12,691 bases of DNA from Candidatus Eisenbergiella stercorigallinarum (GTDB lineage: Bacteria > Bacillota > Clostridia > Lachnospirales > Lachnospiraceae): contig DWUW01000048.1 in assembly GCA_019120525.1 (NCBI GenBank), positions 1-12,691 of the forward strand, written 5' to 3'. The notes under the pieces were generated by a model that did not search any database, was not told the DNA's origin, and was given only the letters and a program-made list of their open reading frames with translations. A program made the translations under genes and the position numbers. Positions 1 through 6,464 of this stretch are shown one piece after another (position 1 is the first letter of the stretch; the number at the start of each line of letters is the position of its first letter).

Positions 1-13
1 TAGAATCCCTGGA
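1..13 (-). other. rplM-rpsI spacer, left edge
   Basis: These bases follow the rplM stop codon on the minus strand and read TCCAGGGATTCTA. The AGGGA could be a ribosome binding site for the next gene. In Firmicutes rplM is almost always followed directly by rpsI (ribosomal protein S9), so its start codon is expected just outside the window. No part of rpsI itself is visible. Confidence 0.4.
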
Positions 14-442
14 TTAAAATGTCAGCACTTCGGGCTTCTGGGCCTGATGCTTATGCTCGCTTCCCGCATACACGTGAAGCTTGGTGTACATCTGTCTTCC
101 AAGAGGTCCCTTCGGAAGCATTCCCTTTACCGCAAGCTCTACTACCTGCTCAGGCTTCTTCGCCAGCTTTTCTCTCAGGGTTACTTCCTTCATTCCGCCA
201 ACGTAATCGGAATGATGATGGTAAATCTTCTGATCCAGCTTCTTGCCGGTCAGCTTCACCTTCTCCGCATTGATCACGATCACATAATCTCCGGTATCCA
301 CATGAGGGGTGAACTCAGGTTTGTTCTTTCCTCTGAGCACCTTGGCCACCTCAGACGCAAGACGGCCGAGGGTCTGGCCTTCCGCATCCACAACATACCA
401 TTTTCTATCAATCTTAGCCGGATTAGCCATAAATGTTTTCAT
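14..442 (-). CDS. rplM: 50S ribosomal protein L13
   Basis: This encodes a 142-residue protein, the usual length for bacterial L13, an early-assembling protein of the large ribosomal subunit. Recognisable family segments include RKWYVVDAEGQTLGRLASEV near residues 11-30, TPHVDTGDYVIVINAEKV, the KGMLPKGPLGRQM stretch, and the C-terminal GSEHKHQAQKPEV. The open frame extends upstream of residue 1, but the chosen ATG (complement 440-442) gives the normal family N terminus. It is also preceded by GGAGGT (complement 448-453) at a 5-base spacing. The gene has its own strong promoter and a structured leader, and it should be cotranscribed with rpsI beyond the window. It lies 156 bases downstream of truA. 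Identification is firm. Confidence 0.98.
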   Translation of the reverse strand: MKTFMANPAKIDRKWYVVDAEGQTLGRLASEVAKVLRGKNKPEFTPHVDTGDYVIVINAEKVKLTGKKLDQKIYHHHSDYVGGMKEVTLREKLAKKPEQVVELAVKGMLPKGPLGRQMYTKLHVYAGSEHKHQAQKPEVLTF

Positions 443-574
443 TGCGTACCTCCATTGAATCGAACGTTTCTGAAACATGTCTGTTCTGCGAAAGCCCTGG
501 GAAGTGAACCTCCGCCTGATTATGTCAAATGCCTTTCCGGGGCTTTGGTAAGGCATTTACCTACATTGTCGCAC
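443..574 (-). ncRNA. structured 5' leader of rplM (candidate L13 autoregulatory leader)
   Basis: This is the transcribed leader predicted between the rplM promoter and its ATG, about 130 bases. On the RNA, AAATGCCT (complement 551-558) pairs with AGGCATTT (complement 527-534) as a perfect 8-bp helix enclosing a 16-base loop. That loop contains AAAGCCC (complement 540-546), which is perfectly complementary to GGGCTTT at complement 491-497, so a 7-bp pseudoknot is possible. A small hairpin, GGAGG-UUCA-CUUCC (500-513), hides an internal Shine-Dalgarno-like sequence, and GTTTC-A-GAAAC (466-476) lies near the true ribosome binding site. L13 leaders that control L13/S9 synthesis are known in Firmicutes. 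Whether this one matches the described family or is a lineage-specific form cannot be settled by eye. Confidence 0.6.
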
Positions 575-580
575 TGAAAT

Positions 581-609
581 ATTATAGGCTGTGTGTCCTT
601 ACGTGTCAA
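581..609 (-). promoter_or_regulatory. sigma-A type promoter of rplM
   Basis: The -35 TTGACA (complement 604-609) and -10 TATAAT (complement 581-586) are both full consensus matches with an optimal 17-bp spacer (587-603). The predicted start of transcription is near 574. The -35 lies within the last codons of truA, so rplM-rpsI can be transcribed apart from the upstream ECF-truA operon. A perfect palindrome (610-630) abuts the -35. Confidence 0.88.
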
Positions 610-1363
610 CTGTTTTTTCAGAAAAAACAGGAAATTCATAAGAAACCAGGACAAGCCCTTTCGCCGGGGCCGTCGGCCCGGCAGCCCGGCGGTCTCTTGC
701 CTCAAGGATATCCCGTATCCGTTCCGGCGGGTATTTGCCGCGGCCGGTCTCCATCAGGGTACCGGCAATGATGCGTACCATATTATAAAGGAAGCCATTC
801 CCCCGGATGCGGATGACAAGCCTCGTACCCTCCCGGCGTACCGCGCAGGAATAAATGGTGCGCACGGTGCTCTCCACCTGCGCGCCGGCGCTGCAGAAGC
901 TCTGGAAGTCATGCTCCCCCTGCAGAAGGCGCGCTGCCTGGTCCATCCGGTCCGCATCCAGCGGCACATAGCAGAAATAGCTGTAAAGGCGCTCCACAGG
1001 GTTGGGAAATTCCTCATTGAGGATATGGTATTCGTAGGTTTTGACGCTGTCCGTTTTCCGCGGGTGAAAATCCGCCGGCACCTCGCGGGAAGCGCGGATC
1101 CGGATATCCTCCGGCAGGCGCTGGTTCAGGGCATAGGAAAATTTTTCCGCCTCCATGCGGGCCTCCGTGTCAAAAACCGCGATATTCCCAAGCGCATGGA
1201 CGCCCGCGTCCGTGCGGCTCGCGCCGATCACCCGCACCGGCTCCTTCAGAAGCTGCGTAAGGCAGGCATCCAGCCTGTCTTCAATACTGTTTTTATCCGG
1301 CTGTCTCTGCCAGCCATGGTAAGCGGTGCCGTCATAGGCCACCGTCAGCATGATCCTTCTCAT
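599..1363 (-). CDS. truA: tRNA pseudouridine(38-40) synthase TruA
   Basis: A 254-residue protein of normal length for TruA, which converts uridines 38-40 in the anticodon stem-loop of tRNAs to pseudouridine. The N terminus has the typical LTVAYDGTAYHGWQRQP. The catalytic aspartate is D52 in the hallmark GASRTDAGVHA. Further family segments are PADFHPRKTDSVKTYEYHI, HDFQSFCSAG, and GNGFLYNMVRIIAGTL near the C-terminal third. Its ATG overlaps the ecfT stop codon by four bases (ATGA), which suggests translational coupling. The last codons carry the rplM promoter -35 and a 21-bp palindrome. truA between ecfT and rplM is the standard Firmicutes order. Identification is firm. Confidence 0.97.
   Translation of the reverse strand: MRRIMLTVAYDGTAYHGWQRQPDKNSIEDRLDACLTQLLKEPVRVIGASRTDAGVHALGNIAVFDTEARMEAEKFSYALNQRLPEDIRIRASREVPADFHPRKTDSVKTYEYHILNEEFPNPVERLYSYFCYVPLDADRMDQAARLLQGEHDFQSFCSAGAQVESTVRTIYSCAVRREGTRLVIRIRGNGFLYNMVRIIAGTLMETGRGKYPPERIRDILEARDRRAAGPTAPAKGLVLVSYEFPVFSEKTVDT
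610..630. repeat. 21-bp perfect palindrome next to the rplM -35
   Basis: The arms CTGTTTTTTC and GAAAAAACAG are exact inverted copies around one central A (position 620). The element lies within the 3' end of truA (codons for PVFSEKT) and directly abuts the TTGACA of the rplM promoter. It could be an operator or an A/T-rich upstream promoter element, or just a by-product of the coding sequence. As RNA it would be an A-U-rich hairpin with a one-base loop and no following U-tract, so it is not a convincing terminator. Confidence 0.6.
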
Positions 1364-2163
1364 AACAAAACCCGTCCCACCAGGACCGCGGCCGCCAGAT
1401 ACAGAAACAGTACGGCAAAGGCGACGCCATCCCTTCTTTTATAGATCAGGGGCTTCATCTTCGTCCTGCCCTCCCCGCCCCGGTAACAGCGCGCCTCCAT
1501 GGCCATGGCAAGGTCGCCGGCCCGGCGGAAGGCCGAGATGAACAGAGGTACCAGAAGGGGCACCAGGCTTTTTGCCTTCTGGATCAGGTTCCCGCTGTCA
1601 AAATCCGCTCCCCTCGCCATCTGCGCTTTCATGATCTTGTCCGTTTCCTCCAGAAGGATCGGGATAAAACGCAGGGCGATGGACATCATCATGGCAATCT
1701 CATGCACGGGCACATGCAGCCTGCGCATCGGCTTCATCAGGCTCTCCATGCCGTCCGTCAGGTTGTTCGGCGTGGTGGTCAGGGTCATGACCGAGGAGCC
1801 GATGATCAGAAAGGAAAGGCGGATGGCCATTTTCGCCGCGGTCTCCAGTCCCTCCCTGGTAATAGTCAGGCGCCAGATGGAAACAAGGGGCTGTCCCGGC
1901 GTGAGGAAAAGATTGAAGATCACAGTAAAGATAAGAAGAAACAGGATCGCCTTCATGCCCCTGACCATAAATTTGAAGGGCACATGGGAGAGCCGGATGG
2001 AAAAAGCCAGAAACAGCCCCGCCGTAAGGTAGCCCCAGAAATTATCCACCAGGAACAGGGAAATGATGAACACCACGGTGGCGATCAGCTTCACTCTCGG
2101 ATCCAGCCGGTGCACCGCCGATTCGGTCTGATAATATTGTCCTAAGGTAATGTCTCTCAGCAT
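1360..2163 (-). CDS. ecfT: ECF transporter transmembrane component EcfT
   Basis: A 267-residue membrane protein that links the two EcfA ATPases to exchangeable substrate-binding S components in group II energy-coupling-factor vitamin importers. Hydrophobic segments lie near residues 27-57, 70-88, 112-128, 200-212 and 248-266. The two cytoplasmic coupling-helix motifs are visible: ARG at residues 183-185 (in MARGADF) and a second at 224-226 (AMEARCYRGG), where the third residue is cysteine rather than glycine. The start overlaps the end of ecfA2 by seven bases and has an AAGGAAG ribosome binding site inside that gene. The stop overlaps truA by four bases. No S-component gene is adjacent, as is normal for this shared module. 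Confidence 0.95.
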   Translation of the reverse strand: MLRDITLGQYYQTESAVHRLDPRVKLIATVVFIISLFLVDNFWGYLTAGLFLAFSIRLSHVPFKFMVRGMKAILFLLIFTVIFNLFLTPGQPLVSIWRLTITREGLETAAKMAIRLSFLIIGSSVMTLTTTPNNLTDGMESLMKPMRRLHVPVHEIAMMMSIALRFIPILLEETDKIMKAQMARGADFDSGNLIQKAKSLVPLLVPLFISAFRRAGDLAMAMEARCYRGGEGRTKMKPLIYKRRDGVAFAVLFLYLAAAVLVGRVLL

Positions 2164-3071
2164 CTGTCCGCTTCCTTCTTTGTTTCTGTTCCCCGGGCAT
2201 CCGGCGCTTCTGCCTGCCGCCGGGTCATCCCGAACGACCGGCAGATCTCATCCACCGCCTCGGGCAGGGTGGTGGCCTCCGCGCTTTCTACCAGCCCGGC
2301 CTCCTTCAGGGTATGCATGATATAGGTGACCTGCGGCGCGGCAAGCCCCACCTCTTCCAGCTCCTTCACATGGCGGAACACCTCGCGGGGCGCTCCGTCC
2401 AGCATCACGCTTCCGTGGTTCATCACGATGATGCGGCTCACGTAGTTCGCCACATCCTCCATGCTGTGGGAGACCAGAACCACCGTCATTCCTGTTTTTT
2501 CCCGAAGCGCGGCGATCTCTCCCAGGATCTCATCCCTGCCCTTCGGGTCCAGCCCTGCCGTGGGCTCGTCCAGGATCAGCACGTCCGGTTCCATGGCAAG
2601 GACTCCCGCGATGGCCGCCCTCCTTTTCTGCCCGCCGGACAGGTCGAAGGGCGACTGGCGGTAATATTCCTCCCCGATCCCGACAAGCTCAAGCGCGCGT
2701 TTTGCCCGTCTTTCCACCTCTTCCTGGGGAAGGCCCAGATTCTTCGGGCCAAAGCAGACGTCTGTGAACACGTCGATCTCAAACAGCTGATATTCCGGAT
2801 ACTGGAACACCAGGCCCACCTTACTCCGAAGCTCCTTCAGGCTGTAGCCCTTTTCATAGATATTTTCCCCATTATAGTACAGGGTCCCTTCCGTCGCCTT
2901 CAGCAGCCCGTTCAGATGCTGGACCAGCGTAGACTTACCGGAACCCGTATGTCCGATGAGGCCGATGAATTCCCCGTCCTCAATGGTCAGGCTGATATCC
3001 TTCAGCGCGGCCACGCTCAGCTGGGTATCCGCCCCGTATACATGGCTCACATGCTCCAGTGTGATCGACAT
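2157..3071 (-). CDS. ecfA2: ECF transporter ATP-binding subunit EcfA2
   Basis: A 304-residue ABC ATPase, the second ATPase of the ECF vitamin importer. In order it carries Walker A GHTGSGKST (residues 40-48), the Q-loop glutamine Q90 in VFQYPEYQLF, the signature LSGGQ (144-148), Walker B LILDEP with catalytic E169, and the switch histidine H202 in LVSHSMED. All catalytic residues are present. The C-terminal tail (about 240-304) is slightly long and ends in a charged, probably disordered stretch. The start lies 25 bases inside the end of ecfA1 and is preceded by AAGGAGGAG, a strong ribosome binding site that supports this ATG. It would pair with EcfA1 as a heterodimer on EcfT. The YPEYQLF Q-loop and gene order favour EcfA2 over EcfA1. 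Confidence 0.95.
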   Translation of the reverse strand: MSITLEHVSHVYGADTQLSVAALKDISLTIEDGEFIGLIGHTGSGKSTLVQHLNGLLKATEGTLYYNGENIYEKGYSLKELRSKVGLVFQYPEYQLFEIDVFTDVCFGPKNLGLPQEEVERRAKRALELVGIGEEYYRQSPFDLSGGQKRRAAIAGVLAMEPDVLILDEPTAGLDPKGRDEILGEIAALREKTGMTVVLVSHSMEDVANYVSRIIVMNHGSVMLDGAPREVFRHVKELEEVGLAAPQVTYIMHTLKEAGLVESAEATTLPEAVDEICRSFGMTRRQAEAPDARGTETKKEADRC

Positions 3072-3913
3072 TTCGCCAGCTCCTCCTTCAGCTCCCGCGT
3101 GGTCAGGATCCCGTCCGGCAGAGGAAATCCCTTTTTCTTCAGTTCCCAGGCAAGCAGCGTGACCTGGGGGACATCCAGGCGCAGCTCCCGGAGCTGTTCC
3201 ACCCTGGAAAAGATCTCCCTGGGTGTCCCTGACATCACCACTTTCCCTTCATCCATGACGAATACCCGGTCCGCATGGATCACTTCTTCCATATAATGGG
3301 TGATCAGGATGACCGTAACGTTTTCCACCTGGTTCAGCGCCCTCGCGGCGCGGATCACCTCTTTGCGTCCGCTGGGATCCAGCATGGCCGTTGGCTCGTC
3401 CAGGACGATGCACTTGGGATGCATGGCAAGCACGCCGGCGATGGAAACCCGCTGCTTCTGGCCACCGGAAAGCTTGTTGGGGGAAAATTTGCGGTACTCA
3501 TACATCCCCACTGCCTTCAGGCTTTCCTCCACCCGTTCCCAGATCTCTTTCGTCGGGACGCCCATGTTTTCCGGGCCGAACCCCACGTCTTCTTCCACAA
3601 CCTGGCCGATGATCTGGTTGTCCGGATTCTGGAAGACCATGCCGGCTGTCCGCCGGATGTCCCAGACATACTTTTCCTCTTTCGTATCCATGCCGTCCAC
3701 CCAGACGGTTCCCGCGGTGGGGCACAATAGGGCGTTGATATGCTTTGCCAGCGTGCTCTTCCCGGAACCGTTATGGCCAAGGACCGCAATGAACTCTCCC
3801 TGCTCCACCTCCAGGCTCACGCCGTCCACCGCCCGCAGAAGGCCGGCTTCATTTCCTTCCTCATCGTGCCTCACATAATCATAAGTAAGGCCGGACGCTT
3901 CTATGATCTTCAT
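3047..3913 (-). CDS. ecfA1: ECF transporter ATP-binding subunit EcfA1
   Basis: A 288-residue ABC ATPase and the first gene of the ECF operon. Motifs in order are Walker A GHNGSGKST (residues 46-54), Q-loop Q95 in VFQNPDNQI, signature LSGGQ (148-152), Walker B IVLDEP with catalytic E173, and switch H206 in ITHYMEE. The FQNPDNQ Q-loop is typical of EcfA1. The C terminus (about 225-288) matches the dimerisation extension of this family. In many Firmicutes this gene directly follows rplQ. Here rplQ is about 7.1 kb away, so ecfA1 needs its own promoter, and a candidate lies at 3967-3995. The ribosome binding site is weak (AGGG about 13 bases upstream of the ATG). Confidence 0.95.
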   Translation of the reverse strand: MKIIEASGLTYDYVRHDEEGNEAGLLRAVDGVSLEVEQGEFIAVLGHNGSGKSTLAKHINALLCPTAGTVWVDGMDTKEEKYVWDIRRTAGMVFQNPDNQIIGQVVEEDVGFGPENMGVPTKEIWERVEESLKAVGMYEYRKFSPNKLSGGQKQRVSIAGVLAMHPKCIVLDEPTAMLDPSGRKEVIRAARALNQVENVTVILITHYMEEVIHADRVFVMDEGKVVMSGTPREIFSRVEQLRELRLDVPQVTLLAWELKKKGFPLPDGILTTRELKEELAKCRSHWSM

Positions 3914-3921
3914 TCCGTTTG

Positions 3922-3933
3922 TTACCCTGTTTT
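3922..3933. repeat. 12-bp direct repeat, copy 1
   Basis: TTACCCTGTTTT occurs here and again at 4015-4026 in the same orientation. The two copies bracket the predicted ecfA1 promoter. They may be regulatory sites or the mark of a past rearrangement, and chance is possible for a 12-mer in A/T-rich spacer DNA. Confidence 0.5.
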
Positions 3934-3966
3934 GCTGTTTTGGTTTACAATCACTGTCACCTTCCT

Positions 3967-3995
3967 ATTTTACTAAACAAAGGACGGAAATACAA
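3967..3995 (-). promoter_or_regulatory. candidate promoter of the ecfA1-ecfA2-ecfT-truA operon
   Basis: A TAAAAT -10 (complement 3967-3972, five of six consensus bases) lies 17 bp from TTGTAT (complement 3990-3995, three of six) as the -35. It is the best candidate in the ecfA1-MATE spacer and would give a leader of about 50 bases before the ecfA1 ATG. The terminator after rplQ and the inserted divergent genes make a promoter in this spacer necessary. Confidence 0.5.
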
Positions 3996-4014
3996 GAAAA
4001 ATACCCGGCGATTT

Positions 4015-4030
4015 TTACCCTGTTTTACCC
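4015..4030. repeat. 12-bp direct repeat copy 2 with overlapping TTTTACCC pair
   Basis: This holds the second TTACCCTGTTTT (4015-4026). In addition, TTTTACCC is present at 4013-4020 and 4023-4030, exactly 10 bp apart, one helical turn. The pair ends directly against the candidate -35 of the MATE gene, a position where a regulator could bind. Confidence 0.5.
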
Positions 4031-4059
4031 TTGATTTTTATCCTGCGCGGGAGTACGAT
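4031..4059 (+). promoter_or_regulatory. candidate promoter of the MATE gene
   Basis: TTGATT (4031-4036) and TACGAT (4054-4059) each match four of six consensus bases and are spaced 17 bp apart. The 5' leader to the MATE ATG would be about 63 bases. Within it lies a very GC-rich stretch (about 4061-4085, including GCGGCCGC), but no named riboswitch could be recognised. Confidence 0.4.
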
Positions 4060-4129
4060 AGTCTGGCTGCGGCTGCGGCCGCGCCATTCGGTTTGAAAAA
4101 CGGAGAAGGAAAAGAGGTCTGTACAGAAG

Positions 4130-5530
4130 ATGAAACAGCAGAAAATAAAACATGGAAATGATTTCGGAAAGGACAGCGTCCCTTCCCTGGTGCTGCGGGT
4201 ATCTGTGCCGTTCATGTTCGCGCAGTTCGTAAACGTGCTCTACAGCATCGTGGACCGCATCTATGTGGGGAACATTCCGGAGATCGGCGCGATCTCCCTG
4301 GCCGGGGCCGGCGTCTGCGCGCCCATCATCACCCTGCTTTCCTCTTTCGCGACGCTGGTGGGGATCGGCGGCTCCATCCTGTTTTCCATGCGTCTGGGGC
4401 AGGGAGATAAAAAAGACGCGGAGCGCATCCTCGGAAACTGCTTCAGCCTGCTTCTGATCCTGTCCGCCGTGCTGACGGTGGTATTTCTTCTGACGAAGGA
4501 TCTGCTGCTTGGCTGGTTCGGCGCGAGCGAAGCGTCCTTTCCCTATGCGGACACCTACCTTACCATCTATACCTGCGGCACCTTTTTCGCCCTGCTTTCC
4601 ATGGGGATGAATTATTTCATCACCGCCCAGGGGCATCCCATGCTGGGAATGGTGACCACCCTCATCGGAGCCATCGTCAATATCATCCTGGATCCGGTGT
4701 TCATCTTCCTGTTCCATATGGATATCGCGGGCGCTGCCGTGGCTACCGTAATCGCGCAGCTTTGCTCCTGCGTTTTCGTGCTCTGCGTCCTGAAGGGCCG
4801 CGGCATGGAGATCCCCCTGCATCTGAAGAAGCCGGAGCGCCGTCTTGCCGGCCGGATCTTCGCGCTGGGCTTTTCTCCCTTTCTGATCCTGGCGACGGAC
4901 AGCGTCATCATCATCGCCATGAACGCCGTGCTGCAATACCACGGCGGGCCGGGCTACGGGGATACGCTGATCACCTGCGCCACCATCGTGCAGAGCTATA
5001 TGCTTCTGATCACCTCTCCCATGCTTGGCATCACGGGAGGCTCCCAGCCGCTCATCAGCTATAACTACGGAGCGGGAAGCCAGGAACGCATCCGGCGGAT
5101 CGTCCTCTGCGTGCTCCTTCTGTGCATCGGCTTCACCACCTTCATGTTCCTGGTTTCCCGCTTCCTGCCCTCCGCCTTCGCCGGCATCTTCACGAAGGAT
5201 CCGGAATATATCAGGCTCTCCGTCTGGGGAATCCGCGCCTTTACGCTGATGATCATCCCGTTAAGCTTCCAGTATACCTTCGTGGACTCTCTGACGGCTC
5301 TCGGCCTTACGAGGCTCTCCCTGTCCCTGTCCCTTTTCCGCAAGGGCCTGTATTTCGCCGCCACCTGCCTGCTGCCCTTCGCCTTCGGCGCGGCCAGCGC
5401 CTTCTACGCGGAGCCTGTGGCGGACGGCGTCAGCTTCCTGACCTCCACCGCCTCCTGGCTAACCGTCTATCACCGCTTTCTGAAAAATCCGGGCGATCTT
5501 TCCCGGATCGCGGCGGGCGGGAGACGGTAA
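4130..5530 (+). CDS. MATE-family multidrug/toxin efflux transporter
   Basis: A 466-residue, very hydrophobic inner-membrane protein with about 12 predicted membrane helices in two homologous halves, the layout and length of MATE exporters (drug or metabolite out, Na+ or H+ in). Family features are the N-terminal VPFMFAQFVNVLYSIVDRIYVGNI, the conserved loop MRLGQGDKKDAERILGN between helices 2 and 3, and the second-half counterpart GITGGSQPLISYNYGAGSQERIRR. The substrate cannot be read from the sequence. The ATG follows AGAGG at a rather long 12-base spacing, and no better start exists. The gene is divergent from ecfA1 and its stop codon lies only five bases from the end of the epimerase gene on the other strand. 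It could be an unrelated passenger of the accessory block, or it could export a by-product. Confidence 0.93.
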   Translation: MKQQKIKHGNDFGKDSVPSLVLRVSVPFMFAQFVNVLYSIVDRIYVGNIPEIGAISLAGAGVCAPIITLLSSFATLVGIGGSILFSMRLGQGDKKDAERILGNCFSLLLILSAVLTVVFLLTKDLLLGWFGASEASFPYADTYLTIYTCGTFFALLSMGMNYFITAQGHPMLGMVTTLIGAIVNIILDPVFIFLFHMDIAGAAVATVIAQLCSCVFVLCVLKGRGMEIPLHLKKPERRLAGRIFALGFSPFLILATDSVIIIAMNAVLQYHGGPGYGDTLITCATIVQSYMLLITSPMLGITGGSQPLISYNYGAGSQERIRRIVLCVLLLCIGFTTFMFLVSRFLPSAFAGIFTKDPEYIRLSVWGIRAFTLMIIPLSFQYTFVDSLTALGLTRLSLSLSLFRKGLYFAATCLLPFAFGAASAFYAEPVADGVSFLTSTASWLTVYHRFLKNPGDLSRIAAGGRR

Positions 5531-5542
5531 ATGTCTCACGCC
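5516..5542. repeat. hairpin over the convergent gene ends
   Basis: GAGAC (5521-5525) and GTCTC (5533-5537) enclose a 7-base loop. Beyond one G-A mismatch the stem continues with GGCG / CGCC, giving about 9 paired bases. The stop codons of both the MATE gene (5528-5530) and the epimerase gene (5536-5538) fall inside the structure. There is no T-tract on either side, so it is not a standard intrinsic terminator, but it may stall or protect the ends of both transcripts. Confidence 0.4.
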
Positions 5543-6372
5543 TCCTCCCACAGCTTCTGGATATACTCCCTGGCCGCCACCGCGTTTTCCGGCGCCGTAT
5601 TCTCAAGCGTGGCGTGGATATAGGGCTTGTCGTACTTCATAAAGCGGGTCAGCTCATCGTATTCCATCTGCCCCTGTCCGACGGCAAGCTCCTCTACCTC
5701 TCCGTTCTTTATGGCAAAGTCCTTCAGATGGACAACGGCCACATCCTCGCCCAGCACGTCGATGGCTTCCTTCAGCACATCATGATAGCCTGCGATATTG
5801 GTCTGATCCAGCAGGTTCACCGGGTCAAAAATGATCTGCAGATTGGGGGACTTAATATCCTTCAGCACCCTTTTCGCCCGACGCGCGTCATAGACGATGT
5901 GGCGGATCACCGGCTCGATGGCAACGACCACGCCCATATGCTCCGCATATTCCACCACCCGGTCCAGATTCCGGGTAAAGGTAAGAAGCGCTTCCTCCGT
6001 CCGGCTCTTCGGGTCCACCGCGTACCGCTCGTTCGGCGTTCCCGTCTCCGTTCCCACCACGCCCGCTCCCAGCCAGGAGGCGAAACGGATCTGCGCCTTG
6101 TAGGTGCCGATCGTCTTTTCCAGCTGCTCCGGATTGGGATCCGCCAGATTCAGATAGCACCCAAGCACCGCCACATCCAGATCGTTTCCGGCAAACAGCT
6201 TTCTCAGATACATGGCAAGCCCGGGCGTCAGCGTGGCGTTTGTGACCGGGAAATCCCCGATCACCTTTCCCAGCGCCACATGCGCGCAGGAAAAGCCCTG
6301 CGCCCTTGTCTCAGCCAGCCGCTGCGGCAGCGGCTGCACCTTCGTATCGTGCAAACGAATTCCTACCTGCAT
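5536..6372 (-). CDS. sugar isomerase/epimerase, xylose-isomerase-like TIM barrel
   Basis: A 278-residue soluble protein of the AP-endonuclease-2 / xylose-isomerase-like TIM-barrel superfamily, which includes ketose 3-epimerases, UlaE-type sugar-phosphate epimerases and IolE/IolI. Likely divalent-metal ligands are E153 (VVVAIEPV), D183 (IIFDPVN), H215 (VVHLKD) and E257 (HATLEN), placed by eye on the family pattern. No signal peptide is visible. The frame is open 15 codons further upstream, but the chosen ATG (complement 6370-6372) follows AGAGG at about six bases and gives a normal N-terminal first strand. It is the last gene of a three-gene operon with GH112 and GH105, so its substrate is probably a sugar released from that oligosaccharide, such as a rhamnose- or deoxyuronate-derived ketose. 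The exact substrate is unknown. Confidence 0.85.
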   Translation of the reverse strand: MQVGIRLHDTKVQPLPQRLAETRAQGFSCAHVALGKVIGDFPVTNATLTPGLAMYLRKLFAGNDLDVAVLGCYLNLADPNPEQLEKTIGTYKAQIRFASWLGAGVVGTETGTPNERYAVDPKSRTEEALLTFTRNLDRVVEYAEHMGVVVAIEPVIRHIVYDARRAKRVLKDIKSPNLQIIFDPVNLLDQTNIAGYHDVLKEAIDVLGEDVAVVHLKDFAIKNGEVEELAVGQGQMEYDELTRFMKYDKPYIHATLENTAPENAVAAREYIQKLWEEA

Positions 6373-6464
6373 GTCAACCTCTCTTTTCCTTTCAGGCTTC
6401 ACCGCGCCGTTTTTCATCCGCTGTCCGCTTCCCGGCGTGCTCCGATGCCTTTATTGTATTCGAT

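Noticed and set aside
593..1444. A 283-codon plus-strand frame opposite truA.
   Set aside because: truA is unmistakable on the other strand, and this frame shows no protein family features.
1360..3913. An ECF module with no S-component gene, possibly an incomplete transporter.
   Set aside because: Group II ECF modules normally have their S components scattered around the genome, so this is the usual state.
4061..4085. GC-rich run with GCGGCCGC upstream of the MATE gene, considered as a riboswitch (for example guanidine or PreQ-type).
   Set aside because: No conserved riboswitch motifs are visible, and the roughly 63-base leader is too short for most classes.
3900..4130. Search for an integration or IS footprint at the left edge of the inserted block.
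   Set aside because: No terminal inverted repeats, target-site duplication matching the right edge, or transposase remnant could be found by eye. The 12-bp repeats are both on the same side.
4025..4942. A 305-codon minus-strand frame opposite the MATE gene.
   Set aside because: It is antisense to clear membrane-protein coding sequence, and its composition (Q, H, D, G, R rich) is the typical mirror of hydrophobic codons.
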